Below the pieces are notes generated by a model. It did no database searches. It had not been told where the DNA came from and was given only the letters and a program-made list of their open reading frames with translations. A program made the position numbers and the translations under genes. Shown here one piece after another: positions 35,426 to 47,999 of a stretch of DNA of 64,000 nt. The stretch is from contig NC_092572.1 in assembly GCF_037975245.1 (NCBI RefSeq), forward strand, positions 28,877,989 through 28,941,988, read 5' to 3'. This DNA comes from Apostichopus japonicus. Its lineage: Eukaryota > Echinodermata > Holothuroidea > Aspidochirotida > Stichopodidae. Positions within the stretch are counted from its first letter, which is position 1, and every line of letters starts with the position of its first letter.

Positions 35426-37293
35426 ATTCATTTCATTTATTTCGTCTTTACATAAGAACAATAGAACAAAGTGGTATAGTATAAACAGGACACTAGAAAA
35501 ACAATAGAAGTTTATCGAGCTAGCGACCAAAAAAATAGCAAAAAAGTGAAAGAAGTTAACAATTAAGAGTAGAGAAAAATAAACATGAGATAATCAATAC
35601 TCAGTCAGCGTAGTTTTCAATTAGGTGGGTTTTAAGTTTGCGCTTAAACAATACATAAGATTTAACAGTTTTTATATCATTTGGAAGCACTTTCCAGGTT
35701 TTATAGCAGTAGTTGTTCGAGAGTAATTTACCGTGTTTCGAGTGATGTCTGCTAACAGAAAAATGGGTATTATTCCTCGTACTGTTACGAATATACGCGG
35801 AATTACTGGGATTAACAATATCGCTAAAGACACGGGGAGAATATTACTGATATACTTATAAATAAAAGAACACATCTTGAGAACATGAATGTCGCTGACG
35901 TTAAGAATACCAAGGTCTTTGTGCAAAGTACTGGTAGGATAACGTCGATGATTAAAAGTAATGGTTTTTAACATTCTATTTTGGAGGATTTGTAAAGGCT
36001 TAAGTATGGTAAATTTAGCCATGCCATAAATTTCAGCACCGTAAGAAATCTTAGAACAAACCAGTGAATAGTAAAGCTGAATAGCTGCAGAGGGAGTGAG
36101 CGAATCCCTGAGGCGATAGAAAATACCATTAAACTTAACAAGACTATTACAAAGGTCATCAATATATTGCTTGAATGACAATTTATCATCAATCATAAGA
36201 CCAAGATATTTGACGCAATCTGTTTTACAAATATTAGTATTACTCAAAACAAAATGCTCTGGACACGAATGAGAAACATTATCTTTGGCATGAAAATAGT
36301 AAAGTTACTTTTCCCAAGATGCAAGGTAAGTCTGTTGGCATCAAACCATTTTTTTGAGACTGCTTAACGTTGATTGTGCTTTAAGCACGATATTGGTACA
36401 GTTTTGTCGTGGACAAAAACGTTTGTGTCATCAGCAAAAAGTCTTAAGGACTCGTCAGGTACAACATTTTTAATATCGCTTACATAGATTAAGAATAACA
36501 GCGGTCCTAAAACAGATCCCTGGGGCACACCGATATTAACATTGGAACACGTAGAATAAGTACTATTAATATACATCAATTGCTTCCTGTTAGATAAGTA
36601 ACTATGCATAACATCGAAAGCTTTACCTCGAACACCGTAACTGTATAACTTGGCAAGGAGAATTTTGTGGTCGACAGTGTTAAAGGCTTTCTTGAGATCT
36701 AGATAAAGACCCAACACATTCTCACCATTATCTAGATAGGTACGAGTACAATTTGTAGTCTCTAAGAGGGCATGACTTGTACCATGACACTTTCTGAAGC
36801 CGAATTGAAAGTCAAAAAGGGTATCATTGCTGTCCAAGAATATTCTCAGACGTTTCTCGATAGATCTTTCTAGCAGTTTATTCATACAAGGTAGCAAGCT
36901 GATCGGTCGGTAATTTTCTGGGAGGGTATGTGTGACATCTAATTATTATTGGCTCAACTATACTTCTACTCCCTACACCTGTTTCCGTTGGCATTTATGC
37001 AAATGTGTTTTACTTCAGTTGTATTGTTATAATTAATTACGTAACTGTTTGGTATTTAACATGTATATAAAGTCTGCACGTGGAATTATACAATGAGTTG
37101 GATTTACTTTACTGCTGTGTTTGGTCTACTTGTCTTGTACTTATTTATTTCCCTGACTACACGACAGTATGATCCCCCTTTTTAAAAATCGGGATGACTT
37201 TTGCAACTTTCAGTGCATCTGGATAAGTACCAGACGTGAGCACAAGGTTGAAAATATGACAAAGAATTGGAACAATAACATGTGAGTTGGATT
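35426..37293 (-). pseudogene. 5'-truncated Jockey/CR1-like non-LTR retrotransposon, split by a solo LTR
   Basis: Minus-strand reverse transcriptase. The 5' part (37290-37172) reads TSGTYPDALKVAKVIPIFKK. After the LTR it continues YRPISLLPCMNKLLERS, FGFRKCHGTSHALLE, LDLKKAFNTVDHKILLAKL (motif A), GVPQGSVLGPLLFLIYVSD (motif B) and LRLFADDTNVF (motif C, FADD), then the C-terminal CVKYLGLMIDDKLSFKQYI and SKISYGAEIYG blocks at 36210-36020. Frame breaks lie at about 36250-36364 and near 35830. The 3' end runs into an AATG/AAAT-type tail (35425-35450). No endonuclease or ORF1 is present, so it is truncated and dead. Confidence 0.9.
36931..37166 (+). mobile_element. Solo LTR (236 bp) with 5-bp target duplications
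   Basis: The insert starts TGTGACATC and ends CACGACA, and is flanked on both sides by GTATG (36926-36930 and 37167-37171). Removing the LTR and one GTATG rejoins the LINE frame (DHT followed by LPENYRPIS), which shows precisely where it inserted. TATATAA at 37064-37070 is a promoter candidate on the plus strand. TG...CA ends, size and 5-bp duplication fit a Ty3/gypsy or similar LTR element that lost its interior by recombination. Confidence 0.93.
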
Positions 37294-40200
37294 TCACTTT
37301 GAAGTGTTAGTGATAGGCTAAGCCCAGGACATAACAGTCATCAGTCATAACAGTCATCCCATGTTATTCTGGCATGTGGATCTATCCTTAGGGATACAGT
37401 TTTTAAAATGAGGTTGTGATCATTGTTGTTATTAGGTTTGTGTCATATCGCATCCTAAAAGACAGCCGTAAACCTGTATAGGGGCCTAGGCTTACTATAT
37501 CCCAGGTCCCGTGAATAACAATACAAATTAGCATACTACACTAGTTAATTTTTTAAGATTCCTATGTAATTGCTTCTACTATCGCTTCCTTAGAATTACA
37601 AAGTGAAAATACAGTCCACTGCGACATTTTCGACGGTTTTGCACCCAAATGCGGCACGCGATATCACCATTTCGAGTAATTTATGTCATCGTTATCACTT
37701 TAGTTTAGTCAAACACGTACTGTTTGTATAACGCGCCGGTACTTTCTTGCCGTACACAGAAAGCGCCACCACGTGATGAGTGGGCTTCGTTATATGTCAC
37801 ATGACGTCATACTATCCTAACAAATTTCTATGGTTCTGCTACAACGGCGCAGACATGCTGTTTATGCAGGTAACGCCTGCGATTGGCTGAAACCCTATTG
37901 CTTTTCTGAGATGTATTTTGATTGGTGCTAACATTCTGTGACAACGGGAATCGGGTGGCATTATCGGCATAGAACAAAAGGCAAATCAACCTTTGAACTC
38001 GGCTGTGGGGCTCAATTAAACAATAACGTACATATTGCATGCAGTGGGCGCGATGTTTGTCAGTCACGCCATCAGGTTTCATATGCAGATTCAGATTAAT
38101 AACCTGTTTTCGTATTGCCACCGTCACAACCCATTTCGATCTTACCCTTAAGTAACTCTTAACACAACGGCATAATTTCCACATATTCGGGTTACATCAA
38201 GATACTCTTCGTCGCTTGTTTCAGTTCAGCTATTTCAGCTAAGTTCAGGTCTCTTTTCTGACGTAAAACTAGAAGGATTCAATCAAGGATCATTGGTTCA
38301 CACGACTACATCATCAAGTGAACTATATTGACTTTCAATGTAAGTGTTACACTTCTGTATGTATTAGTATTACAAATATGGTTATAGTCCTATACATGAT
38401 ATTGATCTACATGATAGTATACTGTAGGTACCAGTCTTTTACCGTATCAACCGTTAGTCCACCAGGAAGTGTACTGTTAGCGCAGGTTTACAATTTCCTG
38501 ATCATTCTAAGTAGGTGTTCAAACGATTGTGCTAAAACAGAAAATAACGATTAATTTTTCCATAATCGGGCCGATTCCGATGACTTGATAAAAGAGAAAA
38601 TATCCCGTTTATACAAAATCGGCAATAAAGTATGTGAGTGATAGTAAAGAGACAATTATTGTTGTGCTTTTCATCTCTGTCCCCTTTCTTTCATTGCACT
38701 TAATGTAAAAAGGGGCTCTTATGTATCCTTTTTGTATGTACCAAATCACGTCTGGGGTTGCGCGGAAAGAAATAACAAGATTTTTTTACAAATTTCCAAA
38801 ATACGAAAAAAATGACATCCTATACCGAGTAATCACTGCGACGTGTATGTCACCTGTCATTTGCGCTCAAATGCGCTAAAAATAGTTGCTCAAAATATCC
38901 ATCTCAAAAAGTGTCTCAGACAAACCATCCATCTTCTATCTCTACCAAAGTGTAAATATTAAGTACATATTTCTTACATTCCCACACTATTTTGTACTTA
39001 TTTTCAGTATTATTCTGTTTATGAACAAATATAAATGTTACGAACTTGATGAAGTTAAACATCCTTATTCGTTACATATTTAACTCCATTCAAGTTCAAT
39101 TAGAAAATGTAAGCTTAGGCCAATCAAACTGAACAGCAAAGTGTACCATCGTAACTTCTTTAATATTACTGTAGAATGTTACCCGATTGATGTAAAGAAC
39201 TCGTAACAACTTAAAACTACTCCAATATTGTTTTTTCATATGAAAACTTTGCATTTACATTTGCAAAATTGTAGACCGTATTCCGAGATCCGTTTACAAT
39301 GTAACAACGTAGTGTTAGGCCTAATGCGACGGCTATGGATTCGAGGCTATCGGCGTTTCTGCCGAAATTAAATTAATTCTGAGGGAATTGCGGCAAACAT
39401 CGAAAGGTTGAAAAAATGGCGATGCCGCACGCACTAGCGTATTTTTCTCCGTTTTGCGTAGCTGTGCCGCCCAGCGCCCCGCTGGGGAATTTTTTTTTTT
39501 TTACAATCATTATTTGTCGAACTTACCATTAAATGTGATATTTTTGGTTTTAAAATCATAAGAACACATTTACTCAACTTCAAATAAAAGTATCTTTGCA
39601 AACTGCCTCGAAATCGTTGGCAAATTCATAAATGAAAATTTGCCCCTTACTGTGAACAACAATGTACAGTTGTATGTACTTGCATACAGCGATATGAGTT
39701 TTGGTTACAACTTCCGGGTTGCCATTTTCTTTTCGTTCGATCGGCGGCAGTCAAAGACTTAATCCCACCCCAACATACATACGTCATTTGAAAGAGAATA
39801 GAATTGTCTTTCAAAAGTGGGATCGTCTTGGATAGGGTCCTATGTATTATATATTTTTTTTAAGATTTTAAAGTTTCATTTGTTGTTTACAGGTAGGTAA
39901 TAATAAGAAATTTACTATATGTATATGACATTTGATAGCTATTATTTGCTTTATATGATTGTTTCATTTTTGAATGATTTTCTTTCTTAAAACAACACTG
40001 AGCTGCCGCCCCTACATTTAGTAAAAATGTCAGTTTTTGATGATTAAGCCCCGCCTCCAAGTCTGGTTTGTAGCAGATTGGCTATGACTCATGGCAGCTA
40101 CACGAAATACGAAAATGGCTACCCTCGCGACCAGCCGGAAATTTCCCGCAATTTTCTGTACTGTTGTTAGGTACGGGGCGTGTAGTGTATTGCACGCTAA

Positions 40201-40925
40201 TTACGTACACACATTGTTGTACTGCTGAAGTGCATTTAAAAACTATATATATATTAGGCCTTCATTAAGTAATAGCCACATTAGCATTGTACTGCTGCTC
40301 AGGCAGCTTTTCCGGGTAAGGGCCAGGGTAAGTTTGTTTGAATGCCTAACTGTGTGTTTTCATTAAGTTTAGTTTCCAACTTATATATTAACTGTGACTC
40401 CATAATTTTAATGGAATAATACAACAACTATCCATTTGGAATAGAGTGTCTATTGTGCATTTCTAGAATGAACAGGGATGTAAGTCTTCCGTATTTTTAC
40501 GGAAATCCGGTTTTTTTAATTCCAATAAAGTTCCACAAAATTGTACAAATATCAAAGACACAAAGCGGCAAAAAATGCCTGTCCCGTTGCAGCAAGCTAA
40601 CTTCAATTTTCACTCATCGATCAACCAAAATACCATTTCCTGTTACACATCGCATTGCACTGTACAACATTGTGTGTGCCATGTGAACATCGTTGCGTAC
40701 GTGCGAACTTCAAATCGCCATTGCTCATTTCTGTCGTTGAAAACCTGCCTAATTCACGTTGATTCGTAACTGCTGGTGCTCGACATAAGTTTCGGAAATA
40801 ACGCTTGTGATATTTGTGAGCGGCTAAATCTACGGGATACGCATATGATAGTCGATATTCGTGATCGCTTTCAAATATGAGACTGTTTTTTATTCCGGAT
40901 TTCGCTGCGACGTATTCGTTACTTG
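37294..40925. other. No gene recognised
   Basis: Largely single-copy looking, with slightly CG-richer islands around 37640-38070, 39330-39490 and 40080-40210. Contains T-runs (39488-39502) and the small inverted pair CCCAGC/GCTGGG at about 39470-39486. A short ATG frame at 40115 (MATLATSRKFPAIF...) lies in such an island but cannot be supported as a gene. Confidence 0.35.
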
Positions 40926-41070
40926 GAGCTAGCCTAACATAACGATAGTGTGTAAGTAGTCAGAACTAGGGGTATGATGTGTTAGCGCTAATACTTTTGA
41001 GCTAGCCTAACATAACGATAGTGCGTAAGTATTCAGAGCTAGGAATAGGATGCGTTAGGACGACATTCCC
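40926..41070. repeat. 73-bp direct duplication
   Basis: 'gagctagcctaacataacga' occurs at 40926 and 40999 with similar following sequence ('taagta(g/t)tcag', 'gcta/cta gg', 'gatg(t/c)gttag'). Two tandem units. Confidence 0.8.
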
Positions 41071-43998
41071 CCGGTTTCTCCGAATAGTTTTCCGGGTTTT
41101 TTTTGGGGGGGGGGGGCTGCACTTACATCCCTGAATGAAGCATCATTATGAATTAACAGCTTGTTTGATATATTTCCATAACCCCACCCCCAAAAAAGGA
41201 ATTAAAAACAAAAATTATAATCTATCACATTTTATTTTCACTGGGGTACGTATAAAAGAGGAGCCGGCCATAGCATCACAACTTTTATATGACTATAAAA
41301 ATTGTATAAGGTTATATGTTTTATTTATAAGGTTATAAGAAGAATGTTTAGCTTTCATTTGAACCTGTGATGTTTGCCATCAAATATATTATATACAAAG
41401 AATCAAATATATATACAAAGAATACTAAACTGGAGATGAACTGGGATGGCTGGCTATTAGGGGAGGAGGAGGCCACCCATCACTTGCAAATAAAAACTTG
41501 TAATCTTCTTGCACATTATTTTTTCCAAGTCATAAATCCATGAAATCTTCATGTCAGAAAAATTGAGATGGAGAAACGTGGGTTGTTTTGATACTTGGAA
41601 GTGGACACAGTTTTGATGGTAGTCACAGCAATTTCAAGAGGAAGTTTTTATCGATAGTTGCAGTTTGTTGCTTGCTCCATTGTCAAAACAGTGAATTAAG
41701 GTAGATTTATTATTAGAGCAATGTGTGACGTTAGTTTGTTAAAATAGCTCTTAATCAGTTGGGCAATTAATTCTACAGCAGTGTCACAGTCACAAGCTTT
41801 ATGTAGAGTTGTGAGTACATCTAGGCTATTGTGCATCATAGATAGTGCTGTCCTTATCGACTGGAATGTACCCAGCCATCCTGGGATACCTAGTTTTAAT
41901 GAGAGAGAATTGCCATTTAAAGCAGCATTTTGCGTCCTTTTCTATGATTTTTCTCAGCCTCACTGACTCCACTATGCCATAACAACATACATAACTAGCT
42001 TATTTATTTAAATCTTACTTCACATGGTGGCATAAAGGTCGAAAAATTTGCAACTTTCAACTTTGATTTTCTCCAAGATACTTACCGTTAGAACTCAATA
42101 AACCTCGCCCATAATATGAATATTTAAACACTACGAACGTTATTGACCAATGGGCCTATGTAATACAACACCATGCTTTACTTGTGTACAGTCTATATGG
42201 CAGTTGTACCAGGGAGTTCCATACATCTCCCTGGTTGTACCAACGCAAAGTCTTGATTCTATTTTTAGCAACGGCTCATAACTAAACCTGCATCTCTGAT
42301 GGGTTGAATTCAAACTAGTGGGTTTGGCGGAACTGTATGCGATTAATTTTAACAGTGGAATTTGTCGAGGACACTCTTATCATTATCTGCAAATATCCTT
42401 AATTACTCGCCAATTAACGTTGTTGGCAGGAAAAAAACTTGGCTAATATCTTAATTTGCTGTTTTGTGATTGATATATGTAAATAAAATCGATGGACAAT
42501 TCAAAAAAGTAGAAAACGGCGACCAAGCGCAAAATGCTGCTTTAAATCACTCCATCCACAAAGAAATTATAGAGTAATTGAAGAATCATGCTCACAGGAC
42601 TATTTTGGAAATCATGTTTTATATTTGTAGCGCGCATTAAGTTGTAAAATGTTACACATGTTTTTTGTAAAGGTAACCAGCATGCAACAAAACATTACTT
42701 GCCTTACTATAGTAAAATGAGTTCTTTTGTTTGAATGACTATGAAATATCCATACCCAATGTATTTAAAGGATTAAAAAACATTTCTGCTGACCACCCTA
42801 GTCTGATAGTATATTCTGAGGAATGCAGATTACCTTTACAAGAGCATGTGTGTGAAGTCATATATGACAAGCATGGAAAAGAACACATGACCATCCATCT
42901 TCATTCCCCACTGCGACTACCTGCCCCACACCTGCCAGGCTGCCACCCAACCCCATCCACTCTGAACCCTTCAAAATCATGTGAAAATAAAGGGTCATCC
43001 ACATTCTTGTGAAAAAGCTATTGTAGAGAACATAATTTCTAGTAACTGTCCATCAACACCCCCCCCCCTCACTCAAAACCTTCCCCAAATAAATTGAAGA
43101 AGAAAAAACATTTCGAAATAATGTTTATACTTTAATACGATCGTAAAAGACCATTGTTTCAACAAGATCTACAGAGAGAATTTAGCTCAATTGAAATACT
43201 TTACTTTCTCAAAGCCTTTAGTATGTGGAAAAATTCAATAGACTTTGTGTGTGAAGGCAAATTGCATATCATTTCAATACAACTAGGCAAGTTTGAGACG
43301 ACAATAGTCAAACAGCGCTTCCTGTAGGACAAGATTGCATTGTACGAGGTAATTTTTATCGGGAGCTTTGCCAAAATGTGAAAACTATTTTGTGGTAGTT
43401 AAGTTAAAACCGCTTGTTTTTTGACGGATATATTTTCCCTATGAACGTTGTGCAATATTATGCTCAAACTGCGCATGTTCAAACTTTTCGGCAACAGGCT
43501 TTATTCATCTACTGTAGATGGCCATTTCCGAAATATGTGTTTTAGCTATCTTCATTCATTTAAACAGCCAACGCGCACGCAACCACAAAACATGCGATAA
43601 ATATGAATATTCATAATGCTGCTCGTGTGTCCGTGATTGATGCGTTTACAAATTTCTGTCAACGTGTCATATTTTATTATGTCAACGCGCAGTGAACAGT
43701 ACGGGGATTTGCAAATTCCCAAGGGATTTCAGCTCACAAAAATCGTCTAAAAATCATAACGGTAGTGTCGTTTTAATCAAATTGTTGGATTTGGGGTTAG
43801 AGGATTGTGTTCTTTCACATGGTTAATATTTTGAGCGTTATTTCCTCGTTTTTTACTAGCAAATTTCACGTGCAACATTGCTATTATTTAGAGGGTCCAC
43901 GGTAAAACGGATATGATCTGCAGTGAAGCATGGTCCTTTGCACATTGTGAAAATAGAAACTTCAAATTACAAATTAGTGCATCAAATACTGCACTACG
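41071..43998. other. Mostly no gene recognised; one orphan open frame
   Basis: A G-run at 41104-41116. The plus frame 42731-43012 (93 codons, starting MNDYEISIPNVFKGLKN, with a His/Pro-rich end) has fairly protein-like composition, but no domain, start context or splice partner that I recognise. Nothing else supported. Confidence 0.35.
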
Positions 43999-44285
43999 GA
44001 GGGGTGTCTACAAAACAAAGATCTAAGACCCTATCAAAGTTCTGCAAAACTAAGACTCTATTGCAAAACTAAGACCCCTCCAACTTACAACAACAAGACC
44101 CTACTGCAAAACTAAGACCCCACCGACTGCAAAACTAAGACCCCACCGACTGCAAAACTAAGACTCCACCGACTGCGAAACTAAGACTCTACTGCAAAAC
44201 TTAGACCCCTCCAACTACAAAAACAAGACCTTACTGCTAAACTAAGACCCCATCAACTGCAAAACTAAGACTCCATCGACTGATT
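43999..44285. repeat. Minisatellite of the word GCAAAACTAAGACCC
   Basis: About 12-13 units of roughly 20-23 bases, such as 'ctgcaaaactaagaccccac', with variants (actaagactc, aacaagacc). A higher-order pattern is visible: 'cccctccaact' plus 'acaa(c/a)aacaagacc' occurs at 44087 and 44209, giving a ~120-base superunit. Confidence 0.85.
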
Positions 44286-44314
44286 GTTGAAAATAAATTT
44301 GCATGAAAACCAGA

Positions 44315-44321
<7 letters not shown>

Positions 44322-44383
<62 letters not shown>
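44322..44383. repeat. (AT)n microsatellite
   Basis: Uninterrupted AT dinucleotides for about 62 bases. The minus frame through it (Ile-Tyr repeats) is an artefact. Confidence 0.97.
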
Positions 44384-44387
<4 letters not shown>

Positions 44388-45946
44388 AATATGCTAGGTG
44401 AAATGTTATTGATATTCACTCCCAGTTCAAATGATAATGATGACTAAGAACATGGCAACTTTCAAGTACCACAACCCATCACCGCTGATATATACGTATG
44501 TAAGGGAGGTTACACCCATTAGGTTGACTAGAGGTTTAATAACTAGTGTCCCATCAGTATGAAGACAGATGAACACTTCAAAAATGACACAAAGAATACT
44601 ATAGAGAGAATTGTATTGAAACAATAGATTTAACAGTGAGACTCATATATGTAACTGAAGAGTCCAATATATGAAATATGAATATTGAAAAAGTTATTCT
44701 TAAATGGGTAGGAGGGTATTGAAATGCGGGGTCCAGTTTAATGAAAAATAAAGGAATGATTTAACTTACAGTTTGGTTGCTCACTGGTGGCCACTTTGCA
44801 TTCACACACACACACAACACAAATCCTTAGACAATATAAAGGCACAGAATGTAATATGAATTAAAGTCCATTGGGTCGACCGAAGGGAAATTGATTGTTC
44901 TGCAGGCTGTCAACGTAGAGTCGAATCCAGGCGAGATAGAGTTCAATCCAGGCAAGATATAATAGAATCCAGGAAAATAGAATATAATCCAGGCAAGATA
45001 TATGAGGTAAAGTTCCAAAGGGACAGCAATGGCGGGCAGTAAATAAAAGCAAAGTAAAGTTAGTGTCCTCCAATAAGAATAGTTATAGATCCTTCCATGT
45101 GATGGCAATGGAGAGTGAATACATTTAGAAGTGTGGAAGAGTTCCTGTAACAGCCGAGAGCTAGGCTTCTGGGAGACTCCAATGGTGATCAGTATCAGGA
45201 AACGTTGAGATTAACAATTAATTTATATTTTTTATGTAATTGAAATTCCGAGGAACAGATTCAGATATATGATATAAAAACTTTAACTTTGTATCTAATT
45301 CTCCTACAATACTAAATCCTATGTCCTCATGGCTTGGGGGGTTAAGGTGCTCTGAAGCCACATGGCATACCCAGCATTTTCTTTGTCTAACTAAAGGGAG
45401 GGGCCAAATAGGAGTAAGGATACAGTACCCAATCAGTAAAGTAACTTTCTCTAAACCATCCTTAAAAGATCTCCTGACTGGAGTTGCTACCAGAAAAACT
45501 CTGACCACAGCAATGGCGGTGCCAACTTTTTTAAGAACAAGGGAGTCCTGTAGTAAAGAGGCAACCCACATGCTAATGGACACTTAATTTGTATACCAAA
45601 ACTGCAGAAGAGACAATGAACTTCTGTTCTGATGCAGTATCTCAAGGAAAAACTGTGAAGCCAGGAGCTTATTGATTATACACAGGAAATGGAGCCTGTT
45701 TACATCCCACCCTGCTTTGAGTTGGCTTACACTGCCAACTAAAAACTTGTGACACTACAGAGACAATATACAACAACAAAGAAAAGAAACATATATATAT
45801 AACAACCTTAAATTTACAAAATGCAATAAAACCATAAGGCATGTAGATCTCAAGAATTTCAACTCGAAAACTTTTCAAGCCAGCAGCTTATTGATTATAC
45901 ACAGGAAATGGAGCCTGTTTACATGTAGATAACGTAAAGTGTATTT
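44384..45946. other. No gene recognised; contains a 45-bp direct repeat
   Basis: 'agcttattgattatacacag' plus 'gaaatggagcctgtttaca' occurs at about 45667 and 45887, 220 bases apart. A short unit 'ggcaagatata'/'gaatccagg' repeats irregularly at 44925-45000. The 121-codon minus frame at 45218-45583 and its plus-strand shadow show no domain. Confidence 0.5.
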
Positions 45947-45959
45947 GGTCAATTCCATG

Positions 45960-47631
45960 GTGACTCGCGTGACATTTTTACTAAAATTCCTCTCTATTTG
46001 ATATCATTAAACAAATAAAGAAATTACCTGGGAGGAAAGCATTCATGTAGCAGTGAAGGTACGCCTTAATGCTTACAACAGTAGACAAAAAATATTTATA
46101 CCTCAAGTATTGGGGGTGAAATTGGCGAAAAACTAAACGTGACTCGCGTGACAGTTACTATTAGCAAAAATCAGAATGCACACACAAATGTTCGATTTCT
46201 TATGTCTTATTAAAATTTTTCCAATCACTTTTTATAATCATACCGAAGTTGAAAAACACCTCTTCCTCAATTGCTATGCAACTTTGAAAAAATGTTGTAA
46301 CGCATGAAAATATTAGTGAAGATGTAATGTGACGCGCGTGACAAGAAAACGTGACTTGCGTGACAAGTTCACTTTTCGGATAGTTCTAGACCAAATGCAG
46401 TAGTGAATCGAAGGTTTATATCTTGCATAGTGAAATATAACATTCATTGGTCTAGAAAGTGTCTAAAAGGTACTTCCCTTGGGAATGTCCAGATGATATT
46501 AATGTCCCCGAGTTACCTTCATGATTGCAGACAGTAGGTAATATACTGTACGGGTAGTACAGTTGTTCAGGCAATATATCTTGTCAATTAATATTTATAA
46601 CAATATTTAGTCTGTTGAAGTTACTCATTTGAAAGTTCTAAGAAACAGATCTATCAAAATGTGATTTAAATTACCTCTCATTTGTCATATTTGAATAAAC
46701 CAAAAGTGTAATATTTGAGAAGATACATTCGCTCATAGGATTTTGGGAATGATTGAGCAGTTAAAACCTTAAGGTTGTCAAGTCATATCACATGGCATTG
46801 CCAGATACAAATATAGATTATGTTCTAAAAAATCAATGACATGTGCTAACTTTCCAAATGTGGTGATAAAACAGGCATTATATTGCAAATAAATATTCAT
46901 GATTTTAAATTCTGATATTTCAGTGAAAGTATTATAATTAGTTGTGTATCATGTGTGCCCATATTATTCAAGTTGCCTAATTAAAGGGGAATGCATATGA
47001 TATCTTTAATCAGTGATTAAAACTATAACATCCCTGTAATTTTCACACAGTAAATAGGTAGAAACACTATCTTGAATTGACGTGACTCGCGTGACGTGAC
47101 TCGCGTGACATTCGTAAAGGGTGATTCTCTGCAAAATTTGAATATCTTCTGAAAAGGAAAATTTAGTAACTCTTTGGTATCTATGTGACGACTTGATATT
47201 AATTATTTGGAGTAAAACTTTTGTGCAGGCAAGGAGAAAAAAACAAAAACAGTCAATTTTGTGACTCACATGACAGTAAATCGAGTGTGTTTACTGTTTT
47301 CAATTTACCGCTGTTGTCTAATGCCTTGATGTCAAAATAAAATTGAAGCTATTAAGTGAGCACTATGCTTTAGCAAATATAATTAGTCCAACACACAGTT
47401 AATAGTTAGAAACACTATCTTGAATTGACGAGACTCGCGTGACGTGACTCGCGTGACATTCAAAAAGGGTGATTTTCCGCAAAATTTGAAAATCTTCTGG
47501 AAAGGAAAATTCAGTAATCCTTTTGGTATCTATACCTGTATGAAGACTTGATATTCATTATTTGGAGTAAAACTATTGTGTAGGCAAGGAGAAAAAAAAA
47601 AAAAACAGTCAATTTTGTGACTCTCGTGACA
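45960..47631 (+). repeat. GTGACTCGCGTGACA motif series
   Basis: Copies, exact or with one to three changes, start at 45960, 46139, 46329, 46351, 47082, 47096, 47261, 47430, 47444 and 47617, all in the same orientation. Two pairs (47082/47096 and 47430/47444) are head-to-tail. The core contains the near-palindrome TCGCGTGA/GTGACTCGCG. The pattern parallels the subterminal clusters of the transposon at 31103. Confidence 0.88.
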
Positions 47632-47745
47632 GTAAATCGAGGGTGTTTTCAATTCACCACTATTGTCTAATGCCTTGATGTAGAAAAAAAATTGAAGCTA
47701 TTAAGTGAGCACTATGCTATAGCAAATATAATTAGTCCAAAAAAC
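47054..47745. repeat. 348-bp tandem duplication inside the motif series
   Basis: 'agaaacactatcttgaattg' starts at about 47060 and 47408. The following 300 bases stay similar ('ggaaaatt(t/c)agtaa', 'ggcaaggagaaaaa', 'taatgccttgatgt', 'ttaagtgagcactatgct'). Each unit carries three motif copies. Confidence 0.88.
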
Positions 47746-47847
47746 TGATGATACCTATGATTACTATGTACAAATCTGCACAAAATGAAATTTCACTGTA
47801 TTTTTGGTTCCTTGCTTTAGCAAAAGGAACCTATGCAGTCAGGTTGG

Positions 47848-47907
47848 CGTGTGTGTGTGTGTATGTGTGTATATATGTGTGTATGCGTGTGTGTGTGTGT
47901 GTCTGTG
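47848..47907. repeat. (TG)n microsatellite
   Basis: Imperfect TG repeat with TA interruptions. The preceding 'aggaacctatgcagtcaggt' matches, inverted, the dispersed repeat at 18600-18650. Confidence 0.9.
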
Positions 47908-47999
47908 ACACTTGCTTGGGTACGCTCTATCTCAATAAGGGAATGTTGGATTGAGGCCAAACTTGGACTATAGATCCGCCATATGGAGAAGGTGTGCCC

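Noticed and set aside
40115-40230. Short ATG frame (MATLATSRKFPAIF) in a CG-richer island, possible first exon
   Set aside because: Only about 37 codons, with no second exon, and a similar 'gaaaatggc(t)acc' word on the other strand near 39725 suggests repeat sequence.
43999-44285. CRISPR-like array of regular short repeats
   Set aside because: Units are contiguous with no unique spacers, and the window is clearly eukaryotic. It is a minisatellite.
44237-44419. 60-codon frame of Ile-Tyr repeats
   Set aside because: Translation of the AT microsatellite.
45218-45583. 121-codon minus-strand frame with an 88-codon plus-strand shadow
   Set aside because: No domain, no splice context and no family resemblance in either strand.
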